Assembly: GCA_007136035.1 (NCBI GenBank)
Contig: SLHS01000032.1
Coordinates: 1-14,711, forward strand
DNA: 14,711 nt
Direction of reading: 5' to 3'
DNA from: Patescibacteria group bacterium
GTDB lineage: Bacteria; Patescibacteriota; Dojkabacteria; SC72; T1SED10-24
Below the pieces are notes generated by a model. That model was given only the letters and a program-made list of their open reading frames with translations. It did not search any database and was not told the origin of the DNA. How positions within the stretch are numbered: position 1 is the first letter of the stretch; the number at the start of each line of letters is the position of its first letter. The translations under genes were made by a program, and so were the position numbers. Below are positions 7,637 to 14,702 of this stretch, piece by piece.

Positions 7637-8887
7637 TTAGGCTTCATGAAGTGTCGCAAGAAAGTCTGCGTTACTTTTTGTTTTTTTCATACGGTCTATC
7701 AAAATTTCTGTAGGATTTTCATTGTCATTCAGAACATCAAACATACGTCTAATTCTCCAAGATTGATTTAAAACCTCTTTCTTCAAGAGCAATTCCTCAT
7801 TTCTTGTTCCAGATTTATCTATATCAATTGATGGATACACTCTACGTTGTGAAAGTTTTCTATCCAAATGTAATTCCATGTTTCCTGTCCCTTTAAATTC
7901 TTCATAAACAAGATCATCCATTCTACTACCCGTTTCAACGAGTGCTGTAGCAATGATTGTTAGACTACCCCCTTCTTCAAAATTTCTCGCAGCACCAAAA
8001 AATCTCTTAGGAGGATAGAGAGCTACAGGATCAAATCCTCCAGATAAAGTTCTTCCAGAGGTTGGCATCGTTATATTATACGCCCTCGCTAAACGAGTTA
8101 TACTATCCATTAAAATAACAACATCCTCACCCCACTCTACAAGCCTCTTCGCTCTTTCTAAAGCCATCTCAGCTACTTTGCAGTTATGTTCAGGCTTTTC
8201 GTCGAAATTAGAAGCAAAAACATCTCCTTTCACATTCCTCTCCATGTCTGTTACCTCTTCCGGTCTTTCACCAACCAAGACAACCATAAGTTTAGTTTTA
8301 GGAGAATTTTCTGCAATTCCATTAGCTACTTCCTTAATTATTGTCGTTTTTCCTGTTTTTGGTGGAGAAACAATCATAGATCTTTGCCCAAAACCTATTG
8401 GAGACAAAAGATCAATTATTCTTGTAGAAAAAACTTCCGGTTTTGTTTCAAGTTTAATCTGTTTTTTAGGAAAAATAACTGTTAATTTAGCAAAATCAGG
8501 TCTTTTAGCACATTCAGCTGCAGGTTTACCATATACCGTATCAACTCTTAAAAGGCTAAGATATTTTTCCTTGTCCTTTGGTAATCTTGCAGGGCCACCT
8601 ACTAAATCCCCTGTTTTTAAATTAAACTTGCGAATTTGAGAACCAGAAATATAAACATCATTGTTACCTGGTAACACTCCCTCTGTGCGTAAAACACCAT
8701 GTGTTTGATCGTTCATTATTTCTAATGTACCCTCAACAGATACAAAACCTTCTTTCTCTGAAGATGCTTTTATTATAGCTTTAATGAGATCATCTTTGTT
8801 TAAATCAGCTATTTCTTTAATTTTTAGTTCTTTAGCTGTACTACGCAGTTCTGCAACAGTCTTCTTCTCTAACTCTTGTATTTGCAT
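7637..8887 (-). CDS. rho: Transcription termination factor Rho
   Basis: 416 residues, close to the 419 of E. coli Rho. Rho is a hexameric RNA-dependent ATPase that ends transcription of untranslated RNA. The sequence begins with a Rho_N helical domain (about 3-45, [17 protein letters not shown]), then the OB/cold-shock RNA-binding domain (about 50-120, [15 protein letters not shown]). The RecA-like ATPase has Walker [10 protein letters not shown] (S174 onward), Walker [17 protein letters not shown], the SGRTLSGG segment, [11 protein letters not shown], and [13 protein letters not shown] near the end. The usual Walker A is APPKAGKT; the S and T changes here are conservative. There is no long insertion of the kind found in some actinobacterial Rhos. 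It is transcribed from its own tandem promoters downstream of the structured RNA's terminator, with no Shine-Dalgarno site. Confidence 0.97.
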   Translation of the reverse strand: MQIQELEKKTVAELRSTAKELKIKEIADLNKDDLIKAIIKASSEKEGFVSVEGTLEIMNDQTHGVLRTEGVLPGNNDVYISGSQIRKFNLKTGDLVGGPARLPKDKEKYLSLLRVDTVYGKPAAECAKRPDFAKLTVIFPKKQIKLETKPEVFSTRIIDLLSPIGFGQRSMIVSPPKTGKTTIIKEVANGIAENSPKTKLMVVLVGERPEEVTDMERNVKGDVFASNFDEKPEHNCKVAEMALERAKRLVEWGEDVVILMDSITRLARAYNITMPTSGRTLSGGFDPVALYPPKRFFGAARNFEEGGSLTIIATALVETGSRMDDLVYEEFKGTGNMELHLDRKLSQRRVYPSIDIDKSGTRNEELLLKKEVLNQSWRIRRMFDVLNDNENPTEILIDRMKKTKSNADFLATLHEA

Positions 8888-8966
8888 TTTTACGAAATTA
8901 AAAAAAATAAACCTACAACGGAGATATTATTTGAAGTCAAAATCTGAGAAATCCAAATTATAGACG

Positions 8967-8995
8967 ATTATATATTTTAGACTAAATATAGTCAA
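8967..8995 (-). promoter_or_regulatory. Proximal rho promoter, TTGACT-17-TATAAT
   Basis: The -35 hexamer TTGACT (8995-8990) and -10 hexamer TATAAT (8972-8967) are separated by exactly 17 bp, an almost perfect housekeeping-sigma promoter. Transcription would start near 8960, giving a leader of about 73 nt before the rho ATG. The spacer and flanks hold a near-palindrome (8971-8990, core TTTAG-A-CTAAA on the plus strand with TATA flanks and one bulged base). That is a plausible repressor site. Confidence 0.75.
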
Positions 8996-9016
8996 TAGCT
9001 CCAAGAAAGTCAAAAT

Positions 9017-9045
9017 ATTATTAAACAGAAAATTTAGATTGTCAA
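9017..9045 (-). promoter_or_regulatory. Distal rho promoter, TTGACA-17-AATAAT
   Basis: A consensus -35 TTGACA (9045-9040) lies 17 bp from AATAAT (9022-9017), five of six matches to the -10 consensus. It follows the terminator of the structured RNA by only a few bases. The start would be near 9010. Together with the proximal promoter this gives rho two tandem start sites about 50 bp apart. Confidence 0.55.
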
Positions 9046-9051
9046 ATCTAA
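9034..9051. repeat. Inverted repeat covering the distal rho -35 box
   Basis: TTAGATT and AATCTAA are perfect 7-bp arms separated by 4 bp, centred on the TTGACA of the distal rho promoter. This placement is typical of an operator. It could also extend the 3' structure of RNA that reads through the preceding terminator. Confidence 0.5.
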
Positions 9052-9052
9052 C

Positions 9053-9086
9053 AAAAAGAGGGATCGGCACTGCCCCGACCGACCCC
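9053..9086 (-). terminator. Intrinsic terminator of the structured RNA
   Basis: GGGGTCGGT (9086-9078) pairs with GCCGATCCC (9068-9060) over 9 bp with two G-U pairs around a 9-nt loop. TCTTTTTG follows immediately. A GC-rich stem plus a U-tract is the classic form, and it insulates rho from the upstream transcript. Confidence 0.8.
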
Positions 9087-9254
9087 AATCTCAGTACATT
9101 AGATTAAATGTCCTAAGATTGAAAAACATACCCGAAGGTATGTTCACAGCGCAATCATCGCAGACTCCCTATTCCAAGGGCCCAGTTCGAAGGGACTCTC
9201 CTACCAAACCCTGGGAGTAAAGAGCCTGCTTATCCACACCTTTAATGAGCATCT
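9053..9254 (-). ncRNA. Unassigned structured RNA of about 200 nt between radA and rho
   Basis: A near-consensus promoter (9289-9261) predicts a start at A9254, and an intrinsic terminator ends at the U-run 9057-9053. The transcript is far more GC-rich and pairable than its flanks. Folding by eye, GCAGGCTCTTTA can pair over 12 bp with TAGGGAGTCTGC (three G-U), closing a GC-rich arm that contains CCCAG/CTGGG and a TTCGAA sequence. Next comes an 8-bp hairpin with a cUUCGg tetraloop (9144-9125), then a 15-bp hairpin with one mismatch (9121-9086), then the terminator hairpin. I could not match it to tmRNA, RNase P RNA, small SRP RNA or a tRNA. 6S RNA is possible by size and autonomous expression, but I see no decisive signature. 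The only open frame is 27 codons. Its identity is unknown; that it is an independent RNA gene is well supported. Confidence 0.7.
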
Positions 9255-9449
9255 GAAATAAGTATAACTCAGAGTTAAAAGTTTGTCAAGCCCATAGATA
9301 CTCTCCACAGAAAGGATAAGTTGCAAAAGCGGTTTTTCTCGTTGAGGACACAACATATCTTAAGAGATAGAATCCCAAACTGTTACTCTAAAAATAACGA
9401 AATCCTTATGTTACGCTAAACGTGGACAACCCCACCCTACCCAGGTGGT
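9255..9449 (-). other. radA to structured-RNA intergenic stretch
   Basis: About 195 bp with no credible gene on either strand. Just after the radA stop, CCACC (9448-9444) and GGTGG (9436-9432) form a hairpin with no following U-run. The GTGG part can instead pair with CCAC further on (9425-9422), giving two mutually exclusive hairpins. The rest is AT-rich with only short inverted repeats (for example GTTA/TAAC in 9380-9400), and the RNA promoter lies at its downstream end. Confidence 0.4.
9261..9289 (-). promoter_or_regulatory. Promoter of the structured RNA, TTGACA-17-TATACT
   Basis: A perfect -35 TTGACA (9289-9284), an exact 17-bp spacer and -10 TATACT (9266-9261, five of six) form one of the two strongest promoters in the window. 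It predicts a purine start at A9254, seven bases downstream of the -10 box. Confidence 0.8.
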
Positions 9450-10784
9450 TTATAGCTCTTTTACATATTTTATTGGAGATACACTCAAATCTTTGCTTGA
9501 AGATTTAAGAAACTTTGAAGCAAAAATACCTTTGTAACCAAGACGTTCACTTTCTTTGACAATCAAATCCCAACCAAAACAGCCTCGAACCTCACCTGTT
9601 AAACCCACTTCACCAACATAAACAAATTTATTATCCAATGGTTTTTCCATAACAGAAGATTTAATTGCAGCACAAACGGCTAAATCTACGGAAGGATCTT
9701 CTACCTTTAAACCACCAACAACATTAACAAAAACATCCTTGTCATTCAAATAAATCCCTCCCCTACGGCTTAAAACAGCACAGAGCATATCCAACCTACT
9801 CTTTTTGATACCATTAGCTACCCTCCTTGGAGGGATATTTTCTGCAACAACATCAGAAGTTAAAGCCTGGATTTCAATAAACATAACCCTCGTACCTTTC
9901 AAAACTGCACTAACTGAACTACCAAAAGATTTCTCACCTTCCTGAACAAAAATCTGAGAAGGATCTTTTATTTCAATCAACCCTTTATTGCTCATTTCAA
10001 AAACACCAATCTCACTAGTCGCACCATATCTATTTTTCATACCGCGTAAAATCCTGTACATGTTGAATTCATCTCCATGTAGGTTAAGAACAGAATCAAC
10101 AATATGCTCAAGCACCTTTGGCCCTGCAACACCACCATCTTTTGTTATTTGCCCCACAAGAATTACTGGTATACCTAGCTTTTTTGCTACCTTTGTTAAC
10201 AAATAACCATTAGCTCTAATTTGAGAAACACCACCTGAAATACCAGTAGCCTGTGAACTTTCTAGAGCCTGTATAGAATCAACTATACAAAAAGATGGCT
10301 TTTCTTTTTCTAAAAGATTTACTATTTTTTCAGTTACCACCTCCTCTGAAAAAATTAAACCGTTTTTCTCATTCACTTTCTCATTAGAAAGTCTTCTGTA
10401 CCTGGAATATATTTGCGAAAGAGATTCTTCAACAGAAACATAGAGCACTTTACCCTTTTTTGAAATACTTAAAGCAACTTGCAAAAGCAAAGTAGATTTA
10501 CCAATACCAGGTTCACCAGCAAGAAGAACTACTTGACCATCAACAAAACCCCCACCAAGAACTCTATCTAACTCTTCAAAACCAGAAGAAAGTCGTGATT
10601 TACTACTCCCCCTAAAACTTTTTTTTAAATCACCGATAACTACACTTTCAGCAACATCTTTTACCACACCCTCTTTTACAGGAGCATCATCAAACTCTTC
10701 CAAAGAACCCCATTGACCACAACTACTACATTTACCTTCCCATTTCAAACTTTCATAACCACATTGATTACATAGAAATTTCAT
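9450..10784 (-). CDS. radA: DNA repair protein RadA (Sms)
   Basis: 444 residues, a usual length. RadA is a RecA-like, DnaB-like ATPase that drives branch migration in recombination repair and natural transformation. It has an N-terminal four-cysteine zinc finger (CNQCG at 5-9, CSSCGQWG at about 19-26) and Walker A GEPGIGKST (G90-T98). The RadA-specific motif KNRFG appears here as KNRYG (250-254), a conservative change. The C-terminus (about 290-444) is a Lon-protease-like domain (DVFVNVVGGLKVEDPSVDLAV, then YVGEVGLTGEVR) without obvious protease catalysis, as is normal in the family. The gene starts 3 bp after the clpC stop, so the two are surely co-transcribed. Its role in processing incoming DNA fits the presence of comEA/comEC elsewhere in the window. 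Confidence 0.97.
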   Translation of the reverse strand: MKFLCNQCGYESLKWEGKCSSCGQWGSLEEFDDAPVKEGVVKDVAESVVIGDLKKSFRGSSKSRLSSGFEELDRVLGGGFVDGQVVLLAGEPGIGKSTLLLQVALSISKKGKVLYVSVEESLSQIYSRYRRLSNEKVNEKNGLIFSEEVVTEKIVNLLEKEKPSFCIVDSIQALESSQATGISGGVSQIRANGYLLTKVAKKLGIPVILVGQITKDGGVAGPKVLEHIVDSVLNLHGDEFNMYRILRGMKNRYGATSEIGVFEMSNKGLIEIKDPSQIFVQEGEKSFGSSVSAVLKGTRVMFIEIQALTSDVVAENIPPRRVANGIKKSRLDMLCAVLSRRGGIYLNDKDVFVNVVGGLKVEDPSVDLAVCAAIKSSVMEKPLDNKFVYVGEVGLTGEVRGCFGWDLIVKESERLGYKGIFASKFLKSSSKDLSVSPIKYVKEL

Positions 10785-10787
10785 TTT

Positions 10788-13295
10788 TTATCTTTTAGAA
10801 ATTACAACTTCACCTTTTTTCAATATAAATTTAACTTCCTTTGGCTTTTTCATTTCTTCCATATCAGCTATATTTTCCCCCAGTATCCATTCAGCCAATT
10901 TACTTTCAACCTCATCTTGTATCGCTCTGCGCAGAGGTCTAGCACCATATTCAGAGCTAAAATTCTCTTGTACTATGTAATTAACAACTTCCCTATTCAA
11001 ACTAACAAAAATCTTCTTGTCTTCAAGTCTTCTATTCAGGTCATCAACTAATAATGAAACTATAGCCCTAGCATCTTTTTTAGTCAGTGATCTGAATATA
11101 ACAACATCATCTAAACGATTTATTAATTCTGGCTTAAGAGTATTTTTCAAAATTCTAATTAAGTCTGTTTTCATCGCTTCATAAGCATTTTCAACATCAC
11201 TAACTTTTTCTACTTTTTCTCTTTCTTCAACAAAACCCAGAACTTTATCCTGCCTTATCTCCTGGGCACCAATATTTGAAGTCAATATAACTACAGTATT
11301 TTTAAAATTAACTCTCCTACCTTTACCATCAGTCAAATGCCCGGATTCCAAAATTTGCAAAAGTATATTTAATACATCATCATGTGCTTTTTCTATTTCA
11401 TCAAAAAGTATTATGCAATGTGGATTTTGCCTAACTATCTCTGTCAATTGTCCCCCTTCACGATATCCTACATAACCAGGAGGAGAACCTATTAACTTTG
11501 AAACACTATGCATTTCCATCATTTCACTCATATCCATCTGTATTAATTTGTCCTCATTTCCAAAAATCTCCCTTGCTAAAACTTTTGCTGTCTCAGTTTT
11601 TCCTACACCCGTTGGTCCTAAAAACAAAAATGAAGACCAAGGTCTATCAGGAGATGAAATTCCAGCTCTTGCCCTTTTTATAGAGGCAGCTACAGCATCC
11701 ACAGCCTCTTTCTGCCCTATCACAGACTTCGCCAAAATTTTTTCAAGCTTGAAAAGTTTTCTAGATTCTGAAACATCGAGAGTTGTAATTGGAATACCTG
11801 TCCATTCTGAAATTACTTTTCGGATAACATCAACATCTACTTCCACCTTCTTTTTTTGGACCTCCTTCTTTCTTGTTTTTTCCATTTTTTCGATTTCCTT
11901 TTTTAGCTTTTCACCCTCAGCCCTATACTTCTTTGCCAAATCAAGTTCTCCTTCCAAAATAGTATCTCTTTTCTTAGCAAGTATATCTTTATACTTTCTA
12001 TTTAACTTAGAAATACCTTTATACTTAGACTCAACTTCCATTCTCTTTGTTGCAGCAGCCTCATCAAGTAAATCAATAGCTTTATCAGGCAAATACCTTT
12101 CACTAATATACCTATTTGCTAAATATGTAGCTGCACTTATTGATTCTTGTGATATCATAACTTTTTGATGTTTTTCTATTAACTTTTTTGTTTGCTTTAA
12201 AATCTTCTCTGTATCCTGCAAAGAAGGCTCTTCCAACTTAACAGGCTGAAATCTACGCACAAGGGCACTATCTTCTTCAAAATACTGAGTATATGCTTCT
12301 GTTGTTGTTGCTCCTACACATCTAAAAGCATCTTTCAAAAGTGCAGGTTTGAGTACAGAACCAATATCAACACCAGATCCAGGAACAGCACTAGCTAAAA
12401 TACTATGTATCTCATCTATGAAAACTATAATATTGTCAGAATTTAATACCTCTCGAATTATTGCCAAAATTTTCTCTTCAATATCACCTCTAAGTTTACT
12501 GCTAGCTATAATTGTAGATACATCTAAAGAAAAAATTCGCATGTTTAAAAGAGGCGGAGGTACATTTCCCTTTGCAATACGTTGAGCAAGCCCCTCTATT
12601 AAAGCTGTTTTACCCACACCAGCCTCACCAATAACTACAGGATTATTTTTTTTCCTACGACTAAGTATTCTCACAAGCATGTCTAGTTCGGCTTCCCTAC
12701 CAATCAACGGATCAAACTCGCCTTTCCTTGCAGCTTCCACTAAATCATAACCCAACACAGATAAAGCCTCCTCCTTTGAAGCATCTCCCAAATTTTCATT
12801 TTGTGGCTTCATAAGTAAACCTTCTGGATATGTAGCATGGCTCACAAGAGCTTCTTGATAATTCTCAATATTCAAACCCTTTCGCCTTAGTTTCCTAACA
12901 AATGGTAACTTAGTATTGCTTAAAATACTAAAAACTATATGTTCAGTACCAACATATACATGTGCCATCTCATTAGCAAAACGAAATGCTTCACGAATAA
13001 TTTCCGACGATTGCTTCGAAAAAGATAATTTCATAGGTTTCTTGGAAGACTTTGAATCAATAGTTACACCAACAAAATCAGAAAAATTTTTCAATATATC
13101 AGAAACTTCAAAACCCATTGATGAGAGAAGCCTTACGGCCAAACAATTTTTGTTTAGCAAAATACCCATAAAAAGATGCCCGGGTTCGATATGCTCCGAG
13201 TCAAATTGAGAAGAAATTTGAGCAGCATTACGAAATGCAACAATTACATTCTCACTAAGTTTTTCAGAAATATTAGGATCTAAGTTTGTATGCAT
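10788..13295 (-). CDS. clpC: ClpC-type AAA+ unfoldase (HSP100)
   Basis: 835 residues, typical of ClpC. It unfolds proteins and feeds them to the ClpP protease. The N-domain has two Clp_N repeats (about 5-150, with FDSEHIEPGHLFMGIL and HVYVGTEHIVFSIL). AAA1 has Walker A GEAGVGKT (G223 onward) and Walker B IIVFIDEIHS. A short ClpC-type middle domain follows, with a UVR-like coiled coil (DLAKKYRAEGEKLKKEIEK). AAA2 has Walker A GPTGVGKT (G560 onward) and Walker B CIILFDEIEKAH. A D2-small domain closes the protein. The LGF tripeptide in DKVLGFVEE matches the ClpP-docking loop and, with the short middle domain, separates it from the disaggregase ClpB. No clpP, ctsR or mcsAB lies in the window. Expression is probably governed by the palindromic promoter just upstream. 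Confidence 0.94.
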   Translation of the reverse strand: MHTNLDPNISEKLSENVIVAFRNAAQISSQFDSEHIEPGHLFMGILLNKNCLAVRLLSSMGFEVSDILKNFSDFVGVTIDSKSSKKPMKLSFSKQSSEIIREAFRFANEMAHVYVGTEHIVFSILSNTKLPFVRKLRRKGLNIENYQEALVSHATYPEGLLMKPQNENLGDASKEEALSVLGYDLVEAARKGEFDPLIGREAELDMLVRILSRRKKNNPVVIGEAGVGKTALIEGLAQRIAKGNVPPPLLNMRIFSLDVSTIIASSKLRGDIEEKILAIIREVLNSDNIIVFIDEIHSILASAVPGSGVDIGSVLKPALLKDAFRCVGATTTEAYTQYFEEDSALVRRFQPVKLEEPSLQDTEKILKQTKKLIEKHQKVMISQESISAATYLANRYISERYLPDKAIDLLDEAAATKRMEVESKYKGISKLNRKYKDILAKKRDTILEGELDLAKKYRAEGEKLKKEIEKMEKTRKKEVQKKKVEVDVDVIRKVISEWTGIPITTLDVSESRKLFKLEKILAKSVIGQKEAVDAVAASIKRARAGISSPDRPWSSFLFLGPTGVGKTETAKVLAREIFGNEDKLIQMDMSEMMEMHSVSKLIGSPPGYVGYREGGQLTEIVRQNPHCIILFDEIEKAHDDVLNILLQILESGHLTDGKGRRVNFKNTVVILTSNIGAQEIRQDKVLGFVEEREKVEKVSDVENAYEAMKTDLIRILKNTLKPELINRLDDVVIFRSLTKKDARAIVSLLVDDLNRRLEDKKIFVSLNREVVNYIVQENFSSEYGARPLRRAIQDEVESKLAEWILGENIADMEEMKKPKEVKFILKKGEVVISKR

Positions 13296-13301
13296 AAAAA
13301 G

Positions 13302-13329
13302 GTTATAATATTAACGTTAATATTATAAC
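13302..13329. repeat. Perfect 28-bp palindrome upstream of clpC
   Basis: The 14-base half GTTATAATATTAAC is followed directly by its exact reverse complement, with no spacer and no mismatch. It starts 7 bp before the clpC ATG and overlaps the extended -10 box. It matches neither the CIRCE element (HrcA) nor the CtsR heptad repeat. In RNA it could also fold as a hairpin followed by CCTTTTT, a weak terminator-like shape for rpsA transcripts. I favour an operator but cannot exclude the second reading. Confidence 0.85.
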
Positions 13330-13330
13330 A
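13322..13330 (-). promoter_or_regulatory. Extended -10 promoter of clpC-radA
   Basis: TGTTATAAT (TGn-TATAAT) on the minus strand lies in the upstream half of the palindrome. The start would fall near 13315, at its centre, leaving a leader of about 20 nt. The -35 region is poor. Because the site is palindromic, TATAAT also exists on the plus strand (13304-13309), but without the TG extension. Confidence 0.6.
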
Positions 13331-13353
13331 AATGTAAGATTATTTAGGAAATT

Positions 13354-14628
13354 TTAACCTCCAACTTCCTTGTCTATTGCTTCATCAACAGCTTTTGCTA
13401 ATTCTTCTGGAGTAGCTTCTTTTTTTACTTCTTTTTTCGGTTTTTCTTTAACTTTTTCTTCAGGTTTTTCTCCCCATTTCAAACTAAGTCCTAAGTGTCT
13501 TTCTGTAGAAGAAATAGAAAGAATTTTTACCTTAACTTTTTCTCCCTCTTTTACAAAATCTCGAGGATCTTTAACTAGTTTGTCAGATATTTCAGAAATA
13601 TGTACCAAACCATTTAAACCCTTCCCTATTCTTACAAAAGCGCCATAATCTGCAACTCTTTGTACTTCACCTGTAACTACATCACCCACTTTATATTTAG
13701 AAATAGCGCTCATCCAAGGATCCTCCTGCAATCTCTTCACACTGTAAGCAACTCTTTTACCTCCATCTGTTATACCTATGACCATAACATCTACTTTGTC
13801 TCCAACTTGGTAAATTGACTCTACATTATCTATTTTATCCCAAGAAAGCTCAGACAAATGAACCAAACCTTCTAAACCTTGAGCGTTTACAAAAATCCCA
13901 TAAGGAGTAACACCACTTACCTCACCTTTCAAAACAGCACCTTCTTGCAAACTCTTTAGAGTTTTCTCTCTCTGCTCTGCATCCCTTGTCTGTGTAAGCA
14001 TCTTTTCAGAAAGAATTATTCTATTCTTCTCCTTATCAAGCTCAATAATTCTAGTTTTAATATTTTCACCAACTAAAGAAGCCAATTTTTTATTAACCTT
14101 GTTAGAAACATCCTGCCCTACTTCCCTTGTACCACTTGAATATACTCTAGTTGGATCAAGCTGTGATGTAGGAATAAATCCACGAATGCCTCCTCCTAAT
14201 TCACAAATCAAACCTCCATTATTTGATTCTATAACTGTCACCTCTACAACTTCATTCTCTTCTTTTGCTTTTATCAGAGAAAGCCAGATACCAGCTTGTT
14301 GAGTTCTTCTAATAGATAAAACTAAGCGACCTTCTTCATCCTCAGGTTTTACAACATAAACAAGTAGCTTTTGTCCCACCTCTAATTTAGTAATATCCAC
14401 TATCTCAGATTTGAGCTCTTTACCTGCTACAATACCTTCAGATTTATAACCAACATCCACAATAATGGAGCCAGGCCTAATGTCCATAATCGTTCCTTCA
14501 ACAACATCACCTTTGGATAATTTTGAAATATCGTTTGTTTTATCCGCTAAAAAAGCCTCCAATTTTTCATAATCCGAACCTTTTTTAACTGATTCTTTAT
14601 TTTTTAGTTCATCATTTTTAATTGCCAT
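13354..14628 (-). CDS. rpsA: Ribosomal protein S1 homologue with four S1 domains
   Basis: 424 residues from ATG 14628. S1 binds mRNA on the small ribosomal subunit and helps initiation. Four S1/OB domains can be seen: about 35-108 (KGDVVEGTIMDIRPGSIIVDVG), about 117-210 (more diverged, with GGGIRGFIPTSQLD), about 225-300 (VLKGEVSGVTPYGIFVNAQGLEGLVHLSEL) and about 308-385 (VVTGEVQRVADYGAFVRIGKGLNGLVHISEI). A lysine/glutamate-rich tail follows. Four domains resemble the S1 of low-GC Gram-positives rather than the six-domain proteobacterial protein. An in-frame TTG at 14655 would add nine poorly matching residues and is not preferred. The leader holds interleaved complementary segments that suggest autoregulation, known for rpsA in Proteobacteria with a different structure. 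S1 may matter especially here because most genes lack Shine-Dalgarno sites. Confidence 0.93.
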   Translation of the reverse strand: MAIKNDELKNKESVKKGSDYEKLEAFLADKTNDISKLSKGDVVEGTIMDIRPGSIIVDVGYKSEGIVAGKELKSEIVDITKLEVGQKLLVYVVKPEDEEGRLVLSIRRTQQAGIWLSLIKAKEENEVVEVTVIESNNGGLICELGGGIRGFIPTSQLDPTRVYSSGTREVGQDVSNKVNKKLASLVGENIKTRIIELDKEKNRIILSEKMLTQTRDAEQREKTLKSLQEGAVLKGEVSGVTPYGIFVNAQGLEGLVHLSELSWDKIDNVESIYQVGDKVDVMVIGITDGGKRVAYSVKRLQEDPWMSAISKYKVGDVVTGEVQRVADYGAFVRIGKGLNGLVHISEISDKLVKDPRDFVKEGEKVKVKILSISSTERHLGLSLKWGEKPEEKVKEKPKKEVKKEATPEELAKAVDEAIDKEVGG

Positions 14629-14643
14629 AATACAAAAGAAAAG

Positions 14644-14696
14644 GTCACCAACCAAGCGGAAAGCTGTGACGAAATATAAAATAAATTAACCGCTTG
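14644..14696 (-). promoter_or_regulatory. rpsA leader with possible H-type pseudoknot
   Basis: In transcript order the leader has CAAGCGG (14696-14690), GTCAC (14670-14666), CCGCTTG (14659-14653) and GTGAC (14648-14644). The first pairs with the third (7 bp) and the second with the fourth (5 bp), the interleaved a-b-a'-b' order of a pseudoknot. The last element ends 15 nt before the rpsA ATG. A regulatory role is inference. Confidence 0.45.
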
Positions 14697-14702
14697 AAGA
14701 GG

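Noticed and set aside
8178..8639. Plus-strand open frame of 153 codons opposite rho
   Set aside because: It mirrors the conserved Rho RNA-binding and Walker regions and shows no domain or start signal of its own.
9053..9254. Assignment as tmRNA, RNase P RNA, small SRP RNA, or a tRNA with anticodon loop TTCGAAC
   Set aside because: No tmRNA acceptor or T-arm halves, no RNase P GGAAAGTCC and ACAGAA pair, no SRP GGAA loop with AGCAG in place, and no tRNA acceptor stem can be formed.
11548..12168. Plus-strand open frame of 206 codons opposite clpC
   Set aside because: A low-complexity Ser/Phe-rich translation antisense to the ClpC middle and AAA2 regions; a reading-frame shadow.
14629..14655. 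rpsA start at TTG 14655, adding nine residues
   Set aside because: The extra residues do not resemble an S1 N-terminus, the TTG lies inside the proposed leader stem, and ATG 14628 is a better start.
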